Assembly (NCBI GenBank): GCA_030066985.1
Contig: JASJAN010000005.1
Coordinates: 92,291-156,290 of the forward strand
Source of the DNA: Desulfobacterales bacterium
GTDB taxonomy: Bacteria; Desulfobacterota; Desulfobacteria; Desulfobacterales; JAHEIW01
Direction of reading: 5' to 3'
DNA: 64,000 nt
Shown here: piece by piece, positions 8,011 to 18,087 of the stretch
How the letters are laid out: each line of letters starts with the position of its first letter
Position numbering within the stretch: position 1 is the stretch's first letter
Notes under the pieces: model-generated
Seen by the model: the letters and a program-made list of their open reading frames with translations, nothing else
What the model was told of the DNA's origin: nothing
The model's database searches: none
Position numbers and translations under genes: made by a program

Positions 8011-10254
8011 TTAACCATAATTGAAGGTTAGCTGGTCGTCTGCCAGATCAAGAGACACCAGACCACCGTTTTGAAGGTCTCCAAACAAAATAGCATCGGA
8101 GAGCTTATCTTTGATTTCCATCTGGATGACCCGACCGAGGGGTCTGGCACCATAGGTCGGATCATGGCCTTTTTCAGCCAGCCAGGTGCGTACCGCAGGA
8201 GAAATGGTCAAGGCCACCTTTTTGATGGCCAGTTGCTGGTTGAGCTCGGCGACAAATTTATCGACGATCATTTCCATGATTTCTAAATCCAATGCATTGA
8301 AGGTAATCGTTTCATCTAACCGATTCCTGAATTCAGGGCTGAAGAGTTTTTCAATGGCCTTTTTGCCCTTGGACTGTGCATCTTTGTGGGTCTGACCGAA
8401 ACCAATATTGGCCGCACTCATCTCTCTTGAACCGGCATTGGAGGTCATCATTAAAATCACGTTTCGAAAATCCGCCTTGCGACCGTTGTTGTCGGTTAAA
8501 GTAGCATGGTCCATGACCTGAAGTAAGATGTTAAACAGATCCGGGTGCGCCTTTTCAATCTCATCCAATAACAGCACACTATGGGGGTGTTTGCGAATAC
8601 CGTCGGTTAACAACCCGCCCTGGTCAAATCCGATATAACCGGGTGGTGCCCCGATCAGGCGTGCGACGGCATGTTTTTCCATGTACTCGCTCATGTCAAA
8701 TCGCATAAACTCGACGCCCAGAATGCGCGCTACCTGCAGGGACACTTCGGTTTTACCGACACCTGTGGGACCGGTGAACAGAAAACAGCCTACAGGGCGT
8801 TCGGGTGATCCGAGGCCTGCCCGCGAGCGCTTAATGGAGGTCACCAGCGCCCTGATGGCATCTTCCTGGCCAAACACCACCTTTTTTAATCCATCTTCCA
8901 GGTTTTCAAGCTTGGTGCGATCCGATGTGGAAACACTTTGGGTTGGCACGCGCGCCATTTTGGCGATAATTTTCTCGATATCAGCCGGATTAATCTTTTT
9001 GCGCCGCGTTGACCCGGAAAGCCGAATAAACGCGCCGGCTTCGTCAATCACGTCGATGGCTTTGTCCGGCAAAAAACGATCTCGCAGGTATTTGGTGGAC
9101 AATTCAGCAGCGGTCTTCAACGCCGCATCGGTGTAAGCAATTCCGTGATGCTCCTCATAGCGGGATCGCAGCCCCTTGAGTATTTGAACCGTCTCTGAGA
9201 CGGGTGGTTCCATGATTTCAATTTTTTCGAATCGTCGTGAAAGGGCGCGATCTTTTTCAAAATGGTTTTTGAACTCTTCAAAGGTCGATGAACCGATGCA
9301 ACGGATTTCACCGCTGGCCAGAACCGGTTTCAGAATATTGGAAGCATCCATTGAACCGCTGCTGGTGGCCCCAGCACCGACAATGGTATGAATCTCGTCA
9401 ATAAACAGAATGGCTTTAGATTTCTTCTGCAACTCAGCGATAACGCCTTTAAGACGCTGCTCAAAATCGCCCCGGAATTTGGTGCCGGCTAACAGCCCCC
9501 CCAGATCCAGGGAAAAAATTTCCATATCCTTGAGCAGGTCTGGGACCTCCCCTTTCTGAATTTTCTGAGCAAGACCTTCGGCCATTGCCGTTTTGCCCAC
9601 ACCGGGGTCACCGACAAAGACAGGATTGTTTTTCCGCCTGCGGCAGAGCACCTGCATGGTGCGCTCTAATTCGGTTTTTCGGCCGATCAGGGGGTCCAGT
9701 TTGTTGGCAGCAGCCAGCTCGATGAGATTGAGAGTAAATTGTTCCAAAGGATTGGCTTGTCGCCGGCGATCCTTTTCTTCTTTGCCGGGTCTGACCAATC
9801 CACCGGGGCTGTCGCCAAATGAATCTTTGGAAATATTGTGCGAGATATAATTGAGCACATCCAGGCGCGTGATGCCTTCGGAGCTTAAAAAATACTCGGC
9901 GTGCGAATCTTTTTCGAGAAAAATGGAGGCCAAAACATCCGCAACGGCCACTTCCTGCTTCTCGGCTGATCGCGCATGGTTGACGGCCCGCTGGATAACT
10001 CGCTGAAACCCGATGGTCTGCTGCAGCACATAGTCATTGCCTTCCGGGATACGCTCAATTTTTTCTTGAAAAAAGTTTTCAAGCGCATCCAGAAGATTTT
10101 CAACATCGCCGCCGCAGTTTTCGACGATTTCAACCCCGTTGGGATCGTTGAGAATGGCAAATAAAATATGTTCGATACTGACGTATTCGTGGCGTCTTTT
10201 TTTGGCTTCCTTGACGGCAAATCCGAGTGTTGCGCTGAGTTCCTTGCTGATCAT
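8011..10254 (-). CDS. clpA: ATP-dependent Clp protease ATP-binding subunit ClpA
   Basis: ClpA is the hexameric unfoldase that feeds ClpP. The order is: double Clp-N domain (1-145); AAA module 1 with Walker A GDPGVGKT (Lys221), Walker [10 protein letters not shown] and sensor GSSTFEEF; a short linker without the long ClpB coiled coil; AAA module 2 with GPTGVGKT (Lys501), [10 protein letters not shown] and TSNAGSRE; and the ClpP-docking loop IGF at 617-619. Length 747 residues fits ClpA. The stop of clpS is 3 bases upstream of the clpA ATG, so the two are translationally close. ClpP itself is not in the window. Confidence 0.97.
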   Translation of the reverse strand: MISKELSATLGFAVKEAKKRRHEYVSIEHILFAILNDPNGVEIVENCGGDVENLLDALENFFQEKIERIPEGNDYVLQQTIGFQRVIQRAVNHARSAEKQEVAVADVLASIFLEKDSHAEYFLSSEGITRLDVLNYISHNISKDSFGDSPGGLVRPGKEEKDRRRQANPLEQFTLNLIELAAANKLDPLIGRKTELERTMQVLCRRRKNNPVFVGDPGVGKTAMAEGLAQKIQKGEVPDLLKDMEIFSLDLGGLLAGTKFRGDFEQRLKGVIAELQKKSKAILFIDEIHTIVGAGATSSGSMDASNILKPVLASGEIRCIGSSTFEEFKNHFEKDRALSRRFEKIEIMEPPVSETVQILKGLRSRYEEHHGIAYTDAALKTAAELSTKYLRDRFLPDKAIDVIDEAGAFIRLSGSTRRKKINPADIEKIIAKMARVPTQSVSTSDRTKLENLEDGLKKVVFGQEDAIRALVTSIKRSRAGLGSPERPVGCFLFTGPTGVGKTEVSLQVARILGVEFMRFDMSEYMEKHAVARLIGAPPGYIGFDQGGLLTDGIRKHPHSVLLLDEIEKAHPDLFNILLQVMDHATLTDNNGRKADFRNVILMMTSNAGSREMSAANIGFGQTHKDAQSKGKKAIEKLFSPEFRNRLDETITFNALDLEIMEMIVDKFVAELNQQLAIKKVALTISPAVRTWLAEKGHDPTYGARPLGRVIQMEIKDKLSDAILFGDLQNGGLVSLDLADDQLTFNYG

Positions 10255-10257
10255 GAT

Positions 10258-10572
10258 TTACTCTCTTTCAATGGTGCATTTCAACGGAAAGCCTCTTTCA
10301 CGCGCGAGCGCTTCAACCGTATTGACTTTGGTTTCCGCTACTTCAAATGGATATATTCCACACAGTCCGAACCCGTTACGGTGTACGTTTAACATAATCT
10401 GGGTTGCGTCAGTGACCGATTTATTAAACACAAACCTGAGCACTTCAACGACAAAATCCATGGTGGTGTAGTCATCGTTCAAAAGCAGAACCTTATACAT
10501 GGGTGGTTCCTTAACCTTCTGCTCTTTCTTTGAACGAACACTTTCTTCCAACTCAGTATTAAAGTCACCCAT
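10258..10572 (-). CDS. clpS: ATP-dependent Clp protease adaptor ClpS
   Basis: ClpS binds N-degron residues and delivers substrates to the ClpA N-domain. The core [22 protein letters not shown] contains the NDD/D residues that hold the substrate alpha-amino group, followed by [18 protein letters not shown] with the conserved histidine of the pocket. I choose ATG 10572 with GAGAG 7 bases upstream, giving 104 residues like other ClpS proteins; a TTG ten codons further upstream is also possible. It leads the clpS-clpA-aat run. Confidence 0.95.
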   Translation of the reverse strand: MGDFNTELEESVRSKKEQKVKEPPMYKVLLLNDDYTTMDFVVEVLRFVFNKSVTDATQIMLNVHRNGFGLCGIYPFEVAETKVNTVEALARERGFPLKCTIERE

Positions 10573-10663
10573 AGAAACACTCTCTGAAGAATTACGCCCC
10601 AATGCCCTGCAGAGTGCAATTCAAGGTGCCATAATCGTCGGATTCAGACTATAGTCTGCAAGT

Positions 10664-10693
10664 ATAATAATCATCTGAATCATTGCTTGTAAA
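10664..10693 (-). promoter_or_regulatory. Candidate promoter for clpS-clpA-aat
   Basis: On the minus strand TTTACA (10693-10688), an 18-base spacer and TATTAT (10669-10664), about 92 bases before the clpS ATG. A perfect 14-base palindrome CAGACTATAGTCTG at 10645-10658 lies just downstream of the -10 box, a position where an operator could sit; no regulator is identifiable. Confidence 0.4.
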
Positions 10694-10723
10694 GGGTCAC
10701 AAAAAATTTTGTTTTGAAAGTGC

Positions 10724-13249
10724 TTAGCGACCGCAACATTTTTTGTATTTCTTACCACTGCCACAAGGACAGGGCGCATTCCGACCGACCTTTTTGGCTT
10801 TTCGCTGGGCTGGTTTTGGCTTAGCGGGCCCCTCTCCCCCTGAAAAGGACAGTTTCTGTTCTTTGGGTGCCCGGAGGTCATCAATCTTTTTAGGCTCTTC
10901 GATCTGGATGCGAAACAATATCCCCAGGGTTTCTTCTTTTACCCGGGCAATCATCTCATTAAACATCTCAAAGCCTTCCTTTTTATAAACCAGCAACGGA
11001 TTCTGCTGGGCGTAGCCTCTCAGGCCGATACCTTCTTTCAGATGGTCCATAGACAGCAGATGATCCTTCCAAAGATTGTCAACGGTCTGCAGCATCACCA
11101 CGCGCTCCAATTGCCGAAAATCCTCTGATCCGATGGCTGCTTCACGTTCGTTGTAAAGCGATTGGGCACCTTCAAAAATCAAACCCGCCAGTCCCTCTTG
11201 TCCGAGGTCCTCCAGCGCGTCCTCGCCATCAACATTCAGATAAAAATTGAACTGTTTAAAGGCGGCGCTCCGAATCGCCTTTAAATCCCATTCTCCAGAT
11301 ACGACTTCTTCGCCAAACATTTCAGCAGCGATATCTTCGGCTTTTTCTCGAATCATCTCAATGATAACGGGTTTTAAGCTTTTTCCGTCTAAGGCTTCGC
11401 GGCGTTGCCGATAGATAACTTCCCGCTGCTGATTCATAACATCATCATATTCAAGCAGCTGTTTGCGAATTTCAAAATTGTGCCCCTCAACACGGCCCTG
11501 CGCATTTTCAATCGCGCGGCTGATCATATTGTGCTCGATCGGTTCGCCATCGGGCATACCCAGCTTTTCCATAATTCCGGTGATGCGCTCACCGCCGAAA
11601 ATCCGCAGCAAGTCATCTTCTAGAGCCAAGTAAAATCGTGAAGACCCGGGATCGCCCTGTCTGCCGGAACGTCCCCGCAGCTGGTTGTCGATTCGGCGAC
11701 TTTCATGGCGCTCAGTGCCGATAATATGCAACCCGCCAACATCGGTTACACCATCGCCCAGAACAATATCCGTGCCGCGTCCGGCCATGTTCGTTGAAAT
11801 GGTGACAGAGCCTGGTTGCCCGGCCATAGCGATGATCTCGGCTTCTTTTTCATGATTTTTGGCATTCAGCACCGAATGATTGATGCCTTTTTTCTTTAGC
11901 TTCTTGCTCAGGTTTTCGGAAACATCTATCGATATCGTGCCGACCAGAACCGGTTGGCCCTTGGCGTTCAATTCCTTAATTTCATCTAAGACTGCATCAA
12001 ACTTTTCTTTACGCGTTTTGTAAATCGCATCTGGAAAATCATCCCGAATCATCGGCATGTTGGTAGGAATCACCATTACATCCAGATCATAAATCTTTTT
12101 GAACTCGGCCGCCTCGGTATCGGCGGTGCCGGTCATGCCGGCGAGCTTGTCGTACATGCGGAAATAATTTTGAAAGGTGATTGTGGCCAACGTCTGGTTT
12201 TCATTTTCAATTTTTACGCCCTCTTTGGCCTCCAGGGCCTGGTGCAGCCCTTCGCTGTAACGACGGCCCGGCATCAGGCGACCGGTAAATTCGTCAACGA
12301 TGATCACTTCGCCATCTTTGACGATGTAATCCACGTCACGCTTGAACAAGGTATGCGCTTTCAATGCCTGGTTGATATGGTGCAGCAATTCGATGTAGCG
12401 CGGATCGTAGAGGTTATCCACTTTCAGCAACTGCTCACATCGGGCAACACCATCTTCGCTAAGAGTTGCCGAGCGCGCTTTTTCGTCGATCCTGTAATGC
12501 TGATCGGCGGAAAGCCTCGGAATCAGACCGTTTACCTGATAATAAAGATCGGTAGACTTTTCAGCCGGACCAGAAATAATCAATGGCGTTCGCGCTTCAT
12601 CGATCAGAATGCTGTCAACCTCATCAACAATGGCAAAATTATGATGCGGCTGGACCAGTGATTTGTGGTCAAATTTCATGTTGTCCCTGAGGTAATCAAA
12701 ACCAAACTCGTTGTTGGTCCCATAGGTGATGTCAGCAGCGTAAGCCGCCAGGCGCTCGGCATCATCCAATCCATGGACGATGGTGCCCATTGATAAACCC
12801 AGAAACTGATAGATGTGACCCATCCATTCGGTATCCCGTCGGGCCAAATAATCGTTGACTGTAACAATATGCACGCCTTTTCCGGTCAGCGCATTTAGAT
12901 ACGCCGGTAACGTCGCCACCAGTGTCTTGCCCTCACCGGTTTTCATTTCTGCGATCTTGCCTTCATGCAGCACGATGCCCCCGATCAACTGGACATCAAA
13001 GTGTCGCATGTTCAAAGTCCTTAAGGATGCTTCTCTGACAGCCGCAAAGGCCTCCGGCAACAGGTCGTTAAGGGATTCGCCCTGATCAATGCGCTCTTTG
13101 AATTTGGCTGTCTGCGCTTTGAGTTCATCGTCACTCATGGCCTGAACAGCCGGTTCAAGGGCATTGATCCGTTCAACCTGAGGCTGAATCCGCTTTATTT
13201 CCCGTTCGTTTTTACTGCCGAAAACTTTTGTTAATGCGTTAAGTATCAT
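10724..13249 (-). CDS. secA: Preprotein translocase ATPase SecA
   Basis: SecA drives post-translational export through SecYEG. Visible elements: NBD1 Walker [15 protein letters not shown], the [19 protein letters not shown]alker B region, the preprotein cross-linking domain, NBD2 with [15 protein letters not shown] and [42 protein letters not shown], the helical scaffold, and a C-terminal zinc-binding SEC-C tail [18 protein letters not shown] that contacts SecB and ribosomes. At 841 residues it is a normal SecA. It lies upstream of clpS on the same strand with a 150-base gap that holds a candidate promoter, so the N-degron genes can be expressed separately. Confidence 0.97.
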   Translation of the reverse strand: MILNALTKVFGSKNEREIKRIQPQVERINALEPAVQAMSDDELKAQTAKFKERIDQGESLNDLLPEAFAAVREASLRTLNMRHFDVQLIGGIVLHEGKIAEMKTGEGKTLVATLPAYLNALTGKGVHIVTVNDYLARRDTEWMGHIYQFLGLSMGTIVHGLDDAERLAAYAADITYGTNNEFGFDYLRDNMKFDHKSLVQPHHNFAIVDEVDSILIDEARTPLIISGPAEKSTDLYYQVNGLIPRLSADQHYRIDEKARSATLSEDGVARCEQLLKVDNLYDPRYIELLHHINQALKAHTLFKRDVDYIVKDGEVIIVDEFTGRLMPGRRYSEGLHQALEAKEGVKIENENQTLATITFQNYFRMYDKLAGMTGTADTEAAEFKKIYDLDVMVIPTNMPMIRDDFPDAIYKTRKEKFDAVLDEIKELNAKGQPVLVGTISIDVSENLSKKLKKKGINHSVLNAKNHEKEAEIIAMAGQPGSVTISTNMAGRGTDIVLGDGVTDVGGLHIIGTERHESRRIDNQLRGRSGRQGDPGSSRFYLALEDDLLRIFGGERITGIMEKLGMPDGEPIEHNMISRAIENAQGRVEGHNFEIRKQLLEYDDVMNQQREVIYRQRREALDGKSLKPVIIEMIREKAEDIAAEMFGEEVVSGEWDLKAIRSAAFKQFNFYLNVDGEDALEDLGQEGLAGLIFEGAQSLYNEREAAIGSEDFRQLERVVMLQTVDNLWKDHLLSMDHLKEGIGLRGYAQQNPLLVYKKEGFEMFNEMIARVKEETLGILFRIQIEEPKKIDDLRAPKEQKLSFSGGEGPAKPKPAQRKAKKVGRNAPCPCGSGKKYKKCCGR

Positions 13250-13524
13250 TTCGTAAATGACTTTCTGATTCCATTGATTTAAAGAAAATGATCTCTTGGA
13301 GTGAATTATACCAAATCTGAGGTATGTCTCAATAACAAAATCAGCTCAGGATGATTATCAGGATTGCTTCAAATATAATGGCGGTAAGCATCAGATGCAA
13401 GGGCAGCAGGTACATTCAATGTCGTGTTGGCGTATGCTATAGGCGGCCAGCAGGTAAAGCCGAGGGTGTACGGATAGTAGCGCCAACCGAATCAAAGATA
13501 GGGATAGAGGCCGCTGCGTGCGTA

Positions 13525-14463
13525 TCAGTTTAAGATGTACTTTGTTGGATTGACGGGAATACCGTTCAGACGCACTTCATAGTGCACATGGGGGCCAGTG
13601 CTGCGGCCGGTATTGCCAACCAGCGCAATGGGTTCCCAGCGTTTGACTTTTTCGCCGCGCTTTTTGAGAAACTTTTGGCAATGTCCGTAGCGGGTCACCA
13701 TTCCGTGGCCATGATCGACAACAATTGTTTGGCCCAGCAATCCCTTGCGTCCCACAAAAATGACCACACCATCAGCCGTCGCCATGATAGGAGTGCCTTC
13801 CCGCGCAGAGATGTCGTGTCCTTGGTGAAATTCCCGCTGTCCGGTGAAAGGCGATCGCCGGAATCCGAATTTTGAGGTTACCCAGGACTTTTCGGCGCTT
13901 GAAATGGGACGAATTGCAGGTGTAGAAGCCAAAAGGTTTTGCTGATCTTCAAGGGATTTGAGCAGGGATTCAAATTCATATTGCTGCTGAATTGAGGCCC
14001 GGTTGAGCTCATCAATCTGCTCGTGCATATCACGTATTAAACCGGTGTGTTTTTCCATGAGGGGCAAACGCGCATCCAGGTCTTCAGGCACAGAGCCGCC
14101 GACACCGAATATATTGTTCGACTCGTTGGTTTTTTCGATATTGGCGATGATGCGAATTTTGGTTTCAAAATTGTTGAGCGCCACCAGTTTGCTTTTTAAC
14201 GAATTGATCTCATTGGCAAACTCTTGAATCTGCTTGCGCTGGCTTTGAATTTCGCCCAGTTCACTGGTCAGATACACCTCACGTGACTCTAAGTGCTGGG
14301 TGGTATGTTTAAGCTGAAAATAATCGTAGACGACATAACCAAAAAGCGCAAAGCAGGCGAGTAGCAATACACCCGCCAATCGGATGACGGTTTTTGAGGC
14401 GCAGAATTGCTTAGCTGGCGCCCCGCTGTTGCTGAGAACAACAAAAGAAATTTTCTTTCGCAT
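13525..14463 (-). CDS. M23 (LytM-like) murein endopeptidase or activator with N-terminal membrane anchor and coiled coil
   Basis: One transmembrane helix (about 27-47) is followed by heptad-rich coiled coil (50-180), then a peptidase M23 domain. The zinc ligands are present: HxxxD (His213, Asp217) in EFHQGHDISA and HxH (His292, His294) in GPHVHYEVR, so the domain should be catalytically active, unlike EnvC/NlpD activators. The usual GTGRSTGPHVH segment is there as GNTGRSTGPHVH. About 240 bases upstream on the same strand is a terminator preceded by a c-di-GMP-I riboswitch, so wall remodelling by this enzyme is probably tied to c-di-GMP. Length 312 residues. The 275-base gap to secA holds no feature I can support. 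Confidence 0.9.
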   Translation of the reverse strand: MRKKISFVVLSNSGAPAKQFCASKTVIRLAGVLLLACFALFGYVVYDYFQLKHTTQHLESREVYLTSELGEIQSQRKQIQEFANEINSLKSKLVALNNFETKIRIIANIEKTNESNNIFGVGGSVPEDLDARLPLMEKHTGLIRDMHEQIDELNRASIQQQYEFESLLKSLEDQQNLLASTPAIRPISSAEKSWVTSKFGFRRSPFTGQREFHQGHDISAREGTPIMATADGVVIFVGRKGLLGQTIVVDHGHGMVTRYGHCQKFLKKRGEKVKRWEPIALVGNTGRSTGPHVHYEVRLNGIPVNPTKYILN

Positions 14464-14700
14464 AGCGGTATACCTTAAAACAGATTTTTAATTTGCCCTG
14501 GTTTTTTAATATTCCCCATTCAACCCCGTATACAACCCGGGAGCGATTGGAGCCAATGGGTATGAGTGAGACGGCTGGGCGACAGGCATTTTGGGATTGT
14601 TTGGTATCATATCCTCAGCAGGCCTGTCAAGGCTGTTGGCGCCTATTGGTTTTGCGTTCAGTCAACCGTATCTTTTTTTCATACCCCAAAAGATCAAACG

Positions 14701-14741
14701 AAAAAAGAACGCCTTTAGGCCTGATCACCCAAAAGCGTTCT
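14701..14741 (-). terminator. Terminator forming the expression platform of the c-di-GMP riboswitch
   Basis: On the minus strand AGAACGCTTT and AAAGGCGTTCT form a stem (one bulged base) around a 15-base loop, followed by U6 (14706-14701). It starts 14 bases after the 3' end of the aptamer, a standard layout for transcriptional control. Between it and the M23 start codon at 14463 the leader runs another 237 bases without a gene; a TTGACA box at 14630-14625 lacks a well-spaced -10 partner, so a second promoter there is not excluded. Confidence 0.8.
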
Positions 14742-14755
14742 CGTTAAGCAATATT

Positions 14756-14832
14756 GGCAACCTGGCAGTCTTAGCCGCTTGGCTTTAGACCCATGGTTTT
14801 GCGCCGCCATCTTTCGGTGACTTTGCCCTTTC
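14756..14832 (-). promoter_or_regulatory. Cyclic di-GMP-I (GEMM) riboswitch aptamer
   Basis: On the minus strand the sequence contains the GEMM-I signature in order: GAAAGGGCAAAG, a short stem capped by a GAAA tetraloop (CACCGAAAGATGG), the invariant GGCGCAAAACC, then CATGGGTCTAA, a second stem, and GACTGCCAGGTTGCC closing the P1 stem against GGCAA. Matches to the known class are at the ligand-contacting core, not only in the stems. It precedes a terminator and the M23 peptidase gene. GEMM-I riboswitches bind c-di-GMP. Whether the ligand turns the gene on or off cannot be told by eye. Confidence 0.9.
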
Positions 14833-14959
14833 AATAAACAAAATTGTCCTAAAAACAATATATTAGGGTGCAATTTATTTGTCAATATATAAATAATCGT
14901 GTCTGGATTGTATATCGGCTTGTAGTCGGCAAACTTTAGCTTTTTTTACCGGTTGCCAA

Positions 14960-15868
14960 TTATGCCAAACCCAGCTTAAACCGGAGAGACTTCAGCGTGT
15001 TTTTCATCAACATGGTTACGGTCATGGGGCCCACGCCGCCGGGCACCGGGGTTATCGAACCCGCAATCTCTTTGGCTTCATCAAAATCGACATCGCCCTT
15101 TAGGATGGCAATTTTCTTGCCCGTTTTTTCACTAATCTTTTCACCCACCCGGTTTACACCCACATCAATTACGCATGCCCCCGGCTTGATCCATTCGGGT
15201 TTGACCAGACCCGGTACACCAGCGGCAACAATCAGAATATCGGCCCGTTTACAATGAGCAGCCAAATCCTGGGTTCGGGTGTGTACGACGGTTACCGTTG
15301 AGTTGGCGCCATCGCCTTTTTGCAGCATCATATTGGCAATCGGTTTGCCGACGATATTTGAGCGCCCGACGACGACCACCTCGGCGCCGCTGGTCTCCAC
15401 ACCGGCGCGCACGATCATTTCTTGAATTCCGGCGGGGGTGCAGGGTGGAAATTTGACCTCTTTGCCGCCAATCATTAAACGACCCACATTGACCGGATGA
15501 AATCCGTCTACATCCTTGTCCGGATCGATGGCATTGAGCACTTTTTTTTCATCCAAGTGTTTGGGAAGCGGGAGTTGTACCAGAATTCCGTTAATCGAAT
15601 CATCGTTGTTGTACTTGTCGATCAGGGCCAGTAGATCTTCCTCGGAAATATCATCGGACTGGCTATCTTGGATTTCCTTAAAGCCCAGCTGATTGGCGGT
15701 CTTGATTTTTAATGTGACGTAAGAAATGGAGGCCGGATTCTCCCCGACCAAAATGGTGACCAGGCCGGGAACAACGCCGTGCTCTTCTTTAATTTTTTTC
15801 ACTTCATCCGAAATTTCATTTAAAATTTCTTCGCGGATCTCTGTTCCCTTAATCAACTTTGCTGTCAT
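14960..15868 (-). CDS. folD: Bifunctional methylenetetrahydrofolate dehydrogenase / methenyltetrahydrofolate cyclohydrolase FolD
   Basis: FolD interconverts 5,10-methylene-, methenyl- and 10-formyl-tetrahydrofolate. Motifs: VGENPASISYVTLKIKTANQLG with catalytic Tyr50 and Lys54, GILVQLPLPKHL, DPDKDVDGFHP, PCTPAGI, VVGRSNIVGKP, and the closing GSITPVPGGVGPMT. Length 302 residues. AAAGGAGG sits 6 bases before the ATG. In this organism it also serves the one-carbon flow from the glycine cleavage genes further along, though it is not adjacent to them. The c-di-GMP aptamer lies downstream, not upstream, of folD. Confidence 0.97.
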   Translation of the reverse strand: MTAKLIKGTEIREEILNEISDEVKKIKEEHGVVPGLVTILVGENPASISYVTLKIKTANQLGFKEIQDSQSDDISEEDLLALIDKYNNDDSINGILVQLPLPKHLDEKKVLNAIDPDKDVDGFHPVNVGRLMIGGKEVKFPPCTPAGIQEMIVRAGVETSGAEVVVVGRSNIVGKPIANMMLQKGDGANSTVTVVHTRTQDLAAHCKRADILIVAAGVPGLVKPEWIKPGACVIDVGVNRVGEKISEKTGKKIAILKGDVDFDEAKEIAGSITPVPGGVGPMTVTMLMKNTLKSLRFKLGLA

Positions 15869-15889
15869 CTTTGTCCTCCTTTATGGGAT

Positions 15890-16027
15890 AGTTATTAGTT
15901 ATTCATTATCGGTTATTGATAAAGAAAATACTTGTTACATACAATTCATTCCAGGCAAAAAGTCAATAACTAATCACTGTATTTTGCACGATTCAGCTCA
16001 TCACAGATAACCAATAACAAATAACTG
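15890..16027. repeat. Intergenic inverted array of GTTATT-type words
   Basis: The left part (about 15892-15922) is made of ATAGTTATT, AGTTATTC, GGTTATTG words; the right part (about 15963-15980 and 16005-16025) carries their complements (CAATAACTAATC, ATAACCAATAACAAATAAC), so the folD-argC gap can fold into a long imperfect hairpin. The livG-livM gap uses the same words. Confidence 0.75.
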
Positions 16028-16031
16028 AAAA

Positions 16032-17069
16032 TCAGAGTGGATAGGGAATTGCACTTAAACCGGTGGTTTCATCGAATCCTAGCATGATATTCATATTTTG
16101 AACCGCCTGCCCGGCAGCGCCTTTCACCAAATTATCAATGGCAGATATCAGGATCAATCGATGACCGCGATTATCCAGCTGAAATCCGATATCACAAAAA
16201 TTGGTGCCCTTGACATGCAGGGTATCCGGCCCATGCCCATCTGGGCATAGCCGCACAAATGCATGATCTGAATATGCCTTTTGCAAACAGCTGCGAATAT
16301 CAGCCTTTTGCAAGTTGCCATTCGGTGAAGCATAAATGGTGGTCAACATTCCCCGGCTCATGGGGATCAGGTGAGGTACGAATGTTATATTGACCGGCCG
16401 GCCGGCTACACGGCTTAAAATGGCATTCATTTCCGGATTGTGGCGATGATTGGCAACCTTATAAGCTTTAAGGGATTCATTGACTTCGCAAAAATGGCTG
16501 GTTATCGCTAAAGACCTGCCGGCTCCGCTGACCCCTGATTTGGCATCAACAACGATGCTATCAATATCCAAAAAATTTTCACGTACCAATGGTATCAGTG
16601 GCAACAGGGTGCTGGTGGGGTAACAACCTGGATTACCGATCAAATCAGCAGATTGGATGTCTTCAAAATAGATCTCGCTCAGACCGTAAACGGCCTGTTT
16701 GAGCAAATCCTTAGCGGTATGCTGCTGGTAGGCAGATTCATATACGGCAACATCACTAAAGCGAAAGTCAGCAGATAAATCCACCACGCGAACACCGCGC
16801 TCGAGAAATTGCGGAACAAGGGCCATGGGCAATTGGTGAGGCAGCGCCAAAAATACAATGTCGGCCTTTTGACACACCGTTTCGAGATCCAGCTCATCGC
16901 AGGTCAGATCGACGTATCCAGCCATTGCCGGGTAAACCCGGTCGAATTGCACCCCGGCAAATTGACGCGAAGTCAAAACAGTCAGTTTTACCTGGGGGTG
17001 ATTACTAAGAATTCTGACCAGTTCTGCACCGGCATAACCGGTTGCCCCCACAATACCCACCCGTACCAT
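16032..17069 (-). CDS. argC: N-acetyl-gamma-glutamyl-phosphate reductase
   Basis: ArgC reduces N-acetylglutamyl phosphate to the semialdehyde in arginine synthesis. It has the nucleotide-binding start VGIVGATGYAGAELVRIL, the active-site GNPGCYPTSTLLPL with Cys149, and the conserved HRHNPEM and FVPHLIPMSRGMLTTIY blocks. Length 345 residues. AAGGGGG precedes the ATG by 4 bases. No other arg gene is in the window, so it is an isolated pathway gene here. Confidence 0.96.
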   Translation of the reverse strand: MVRVGIVGATGYAGAELVRILSNHPQVKLTVLTSRQFAGVQFDRVYPAMAGYVDLTCDELDLETVCQKADIVFLALPHQLPMALVPQFLERGVRVVDLSADFRFSDVAVYESAYQQHTAKDLLKQAVYGLSEIYFEDIQSADLIGNPGCYPTSTLLPLIPLVRENFLDIDSIVVDAKSGVSGAGRSLAITSHFCEVNESLKAYKVANHRHNPEMNAILSRVAGRPVNITFVPHLIPMSRGMLTTIYASPNGNLQKADIRSCLQKAYSDHAFVRLCPDGHGPDTLHVKGTNFCDIGFQLDNRGHRLILISAIDNLVKGAAGQAVQNMNIMLGFDETTGLSAIPYPL

Positions 17070-17274
17070 AAAACCCCCTTGATCTGATAAGGCTGTCAGA
17101 AACGCGTATCAGCTCGAACGGAATTGTGTTTAAATTTGACTTCTTACCAGATAAAACCGTTTGCTTCAAGTGGATTCAACGCAGGAGTTCAAAAGGTGAT
17201 AAACAATTCTGGAGGGCTAAGATACACCTATCAAGTGGGTTGGATGAAAAGGGCATACAACCTTTGTTGGGTAT

Positions 17275-18069
17275 TCAGCTTACAGAAGAATCTTCCAGAG
17301 AAAGAACCCAACCGACATCGCCGGCCGGTTGCGCTATTGTTGATACACTCGTGCGGATCATGCGCTGATCAAACTCTGAAAGAAAGCTTATTTTGGATTT
17401 TTCAGACAGTTGCGCCGCCTGCTTTAGGGCGTTACCCAGTTTGGACTTTGCCTCAGCCGGGAAAATTTCACCCACCGGATGATTAAGAACTTCTGTCGGG
17501 GATTTGCCAATAATCTCAAATGCTGCGGGATTTACATTTACGATACGGCCATCAATGTCAACCACCACAACCCCCACGGCCAGACTTTCAATAACCGCTT
17601 GATGAAATTTTAAGGCGTCGAGCAAGCCAACAGCGTCGCGTCTGGGATAAACACCGCCGGTTTGTCTTATTTGAGTCCGGTCAGATGAGGGTTGAGGTTG
17701 CGTCTCAATTTCAGCCATGAGTCCATTCAATTGGACAGCCAGTTTGTCAATCGGCCCTTTGGCCATATAATAGTTGGCCCCTATTTCATTGAGCCTGCCA
17801 AGTTGCTCAACCATGACGCCCGACAGCGCTACAATTGGAAAATGGTTGGGACCATACTTAAGCCGCACATAATCAATAAACTGACTACCATCGACTTTGG
17901 GCATCACCAGATCCACAAACATCACATCATGCGGCAAGTCCTCTAGCTTAGAGATACCATCTTTGCCATCATAGGCCTTGGTGACGTCATAGCCCCGCTT
18001 TGTGAGCAGTTCGCTGACAAATTCGACAAAAAAATAATCCGCATCCACCACCAATGCTGTTTTTGACAT
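17275..18069 (-). CDS. REC-PAS protein without output domain
   Basis: A receiver domain (1-120) with the phosphoacceptor in VMFVDLVMPKVDG, switch threonine/serine region VALSG and KGP lysine loop, then a PAS domain (about 150-245; VVDIDGRIVNVNPAAFEIIGKSPTEVL). The last 20 residues (GWVLSLEDSSVS) are still PAS, so there is no DNA-binding, GGDEF or kinase module. AAAGGGGATCGAA precedes the ATG. It begins 18 bases after the stop of the PilB-like ATPase, so the two are probably co-transcribed and the protein may gate the pilus or secretion ATPase; that link is inference. The 205 bases between it and argC are empty. Confidence 0.85.
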   Translation of the reverse strand: MSKTALVVDADYFFVEFVSELLTKRGYDVTKAYDGKDGISKLEDLPHDVMFVDLVMPKVDGSQFIDYVRLKYGPNHFPIVALSGVMVEQLGRLNEIGANYYMAKGPIDKLAVQLNGLMAEIETQPQPSSDRTQIRQTGGVYPRRDAVGLLDALKFHQAVIESLAVGVVVVDIDGRIVNVNPAAFEIIGKSPTEVLNHPVGEIFPAEAKSKLGNALKQAAQLSEKSKISFLSEFDQRMIRTSVSTIAQPAGDVGWVLSLEDSSVS

Positions 18070-18087
18070 TTCGATCCCCTTTAACGT

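Noticed and set aside
13351..13533. Plus-strand frame between secA and the M23 gene
   Set aside because: No start signal, low-complexity codon use, overlaps the M23 3' end; nothing recognisable.
14833..14959. The riboswitch as a regulator of folD
   Set aside because: It lies downstream of folD on the same strand; the first gene after the terminator is the M23 peptidase.
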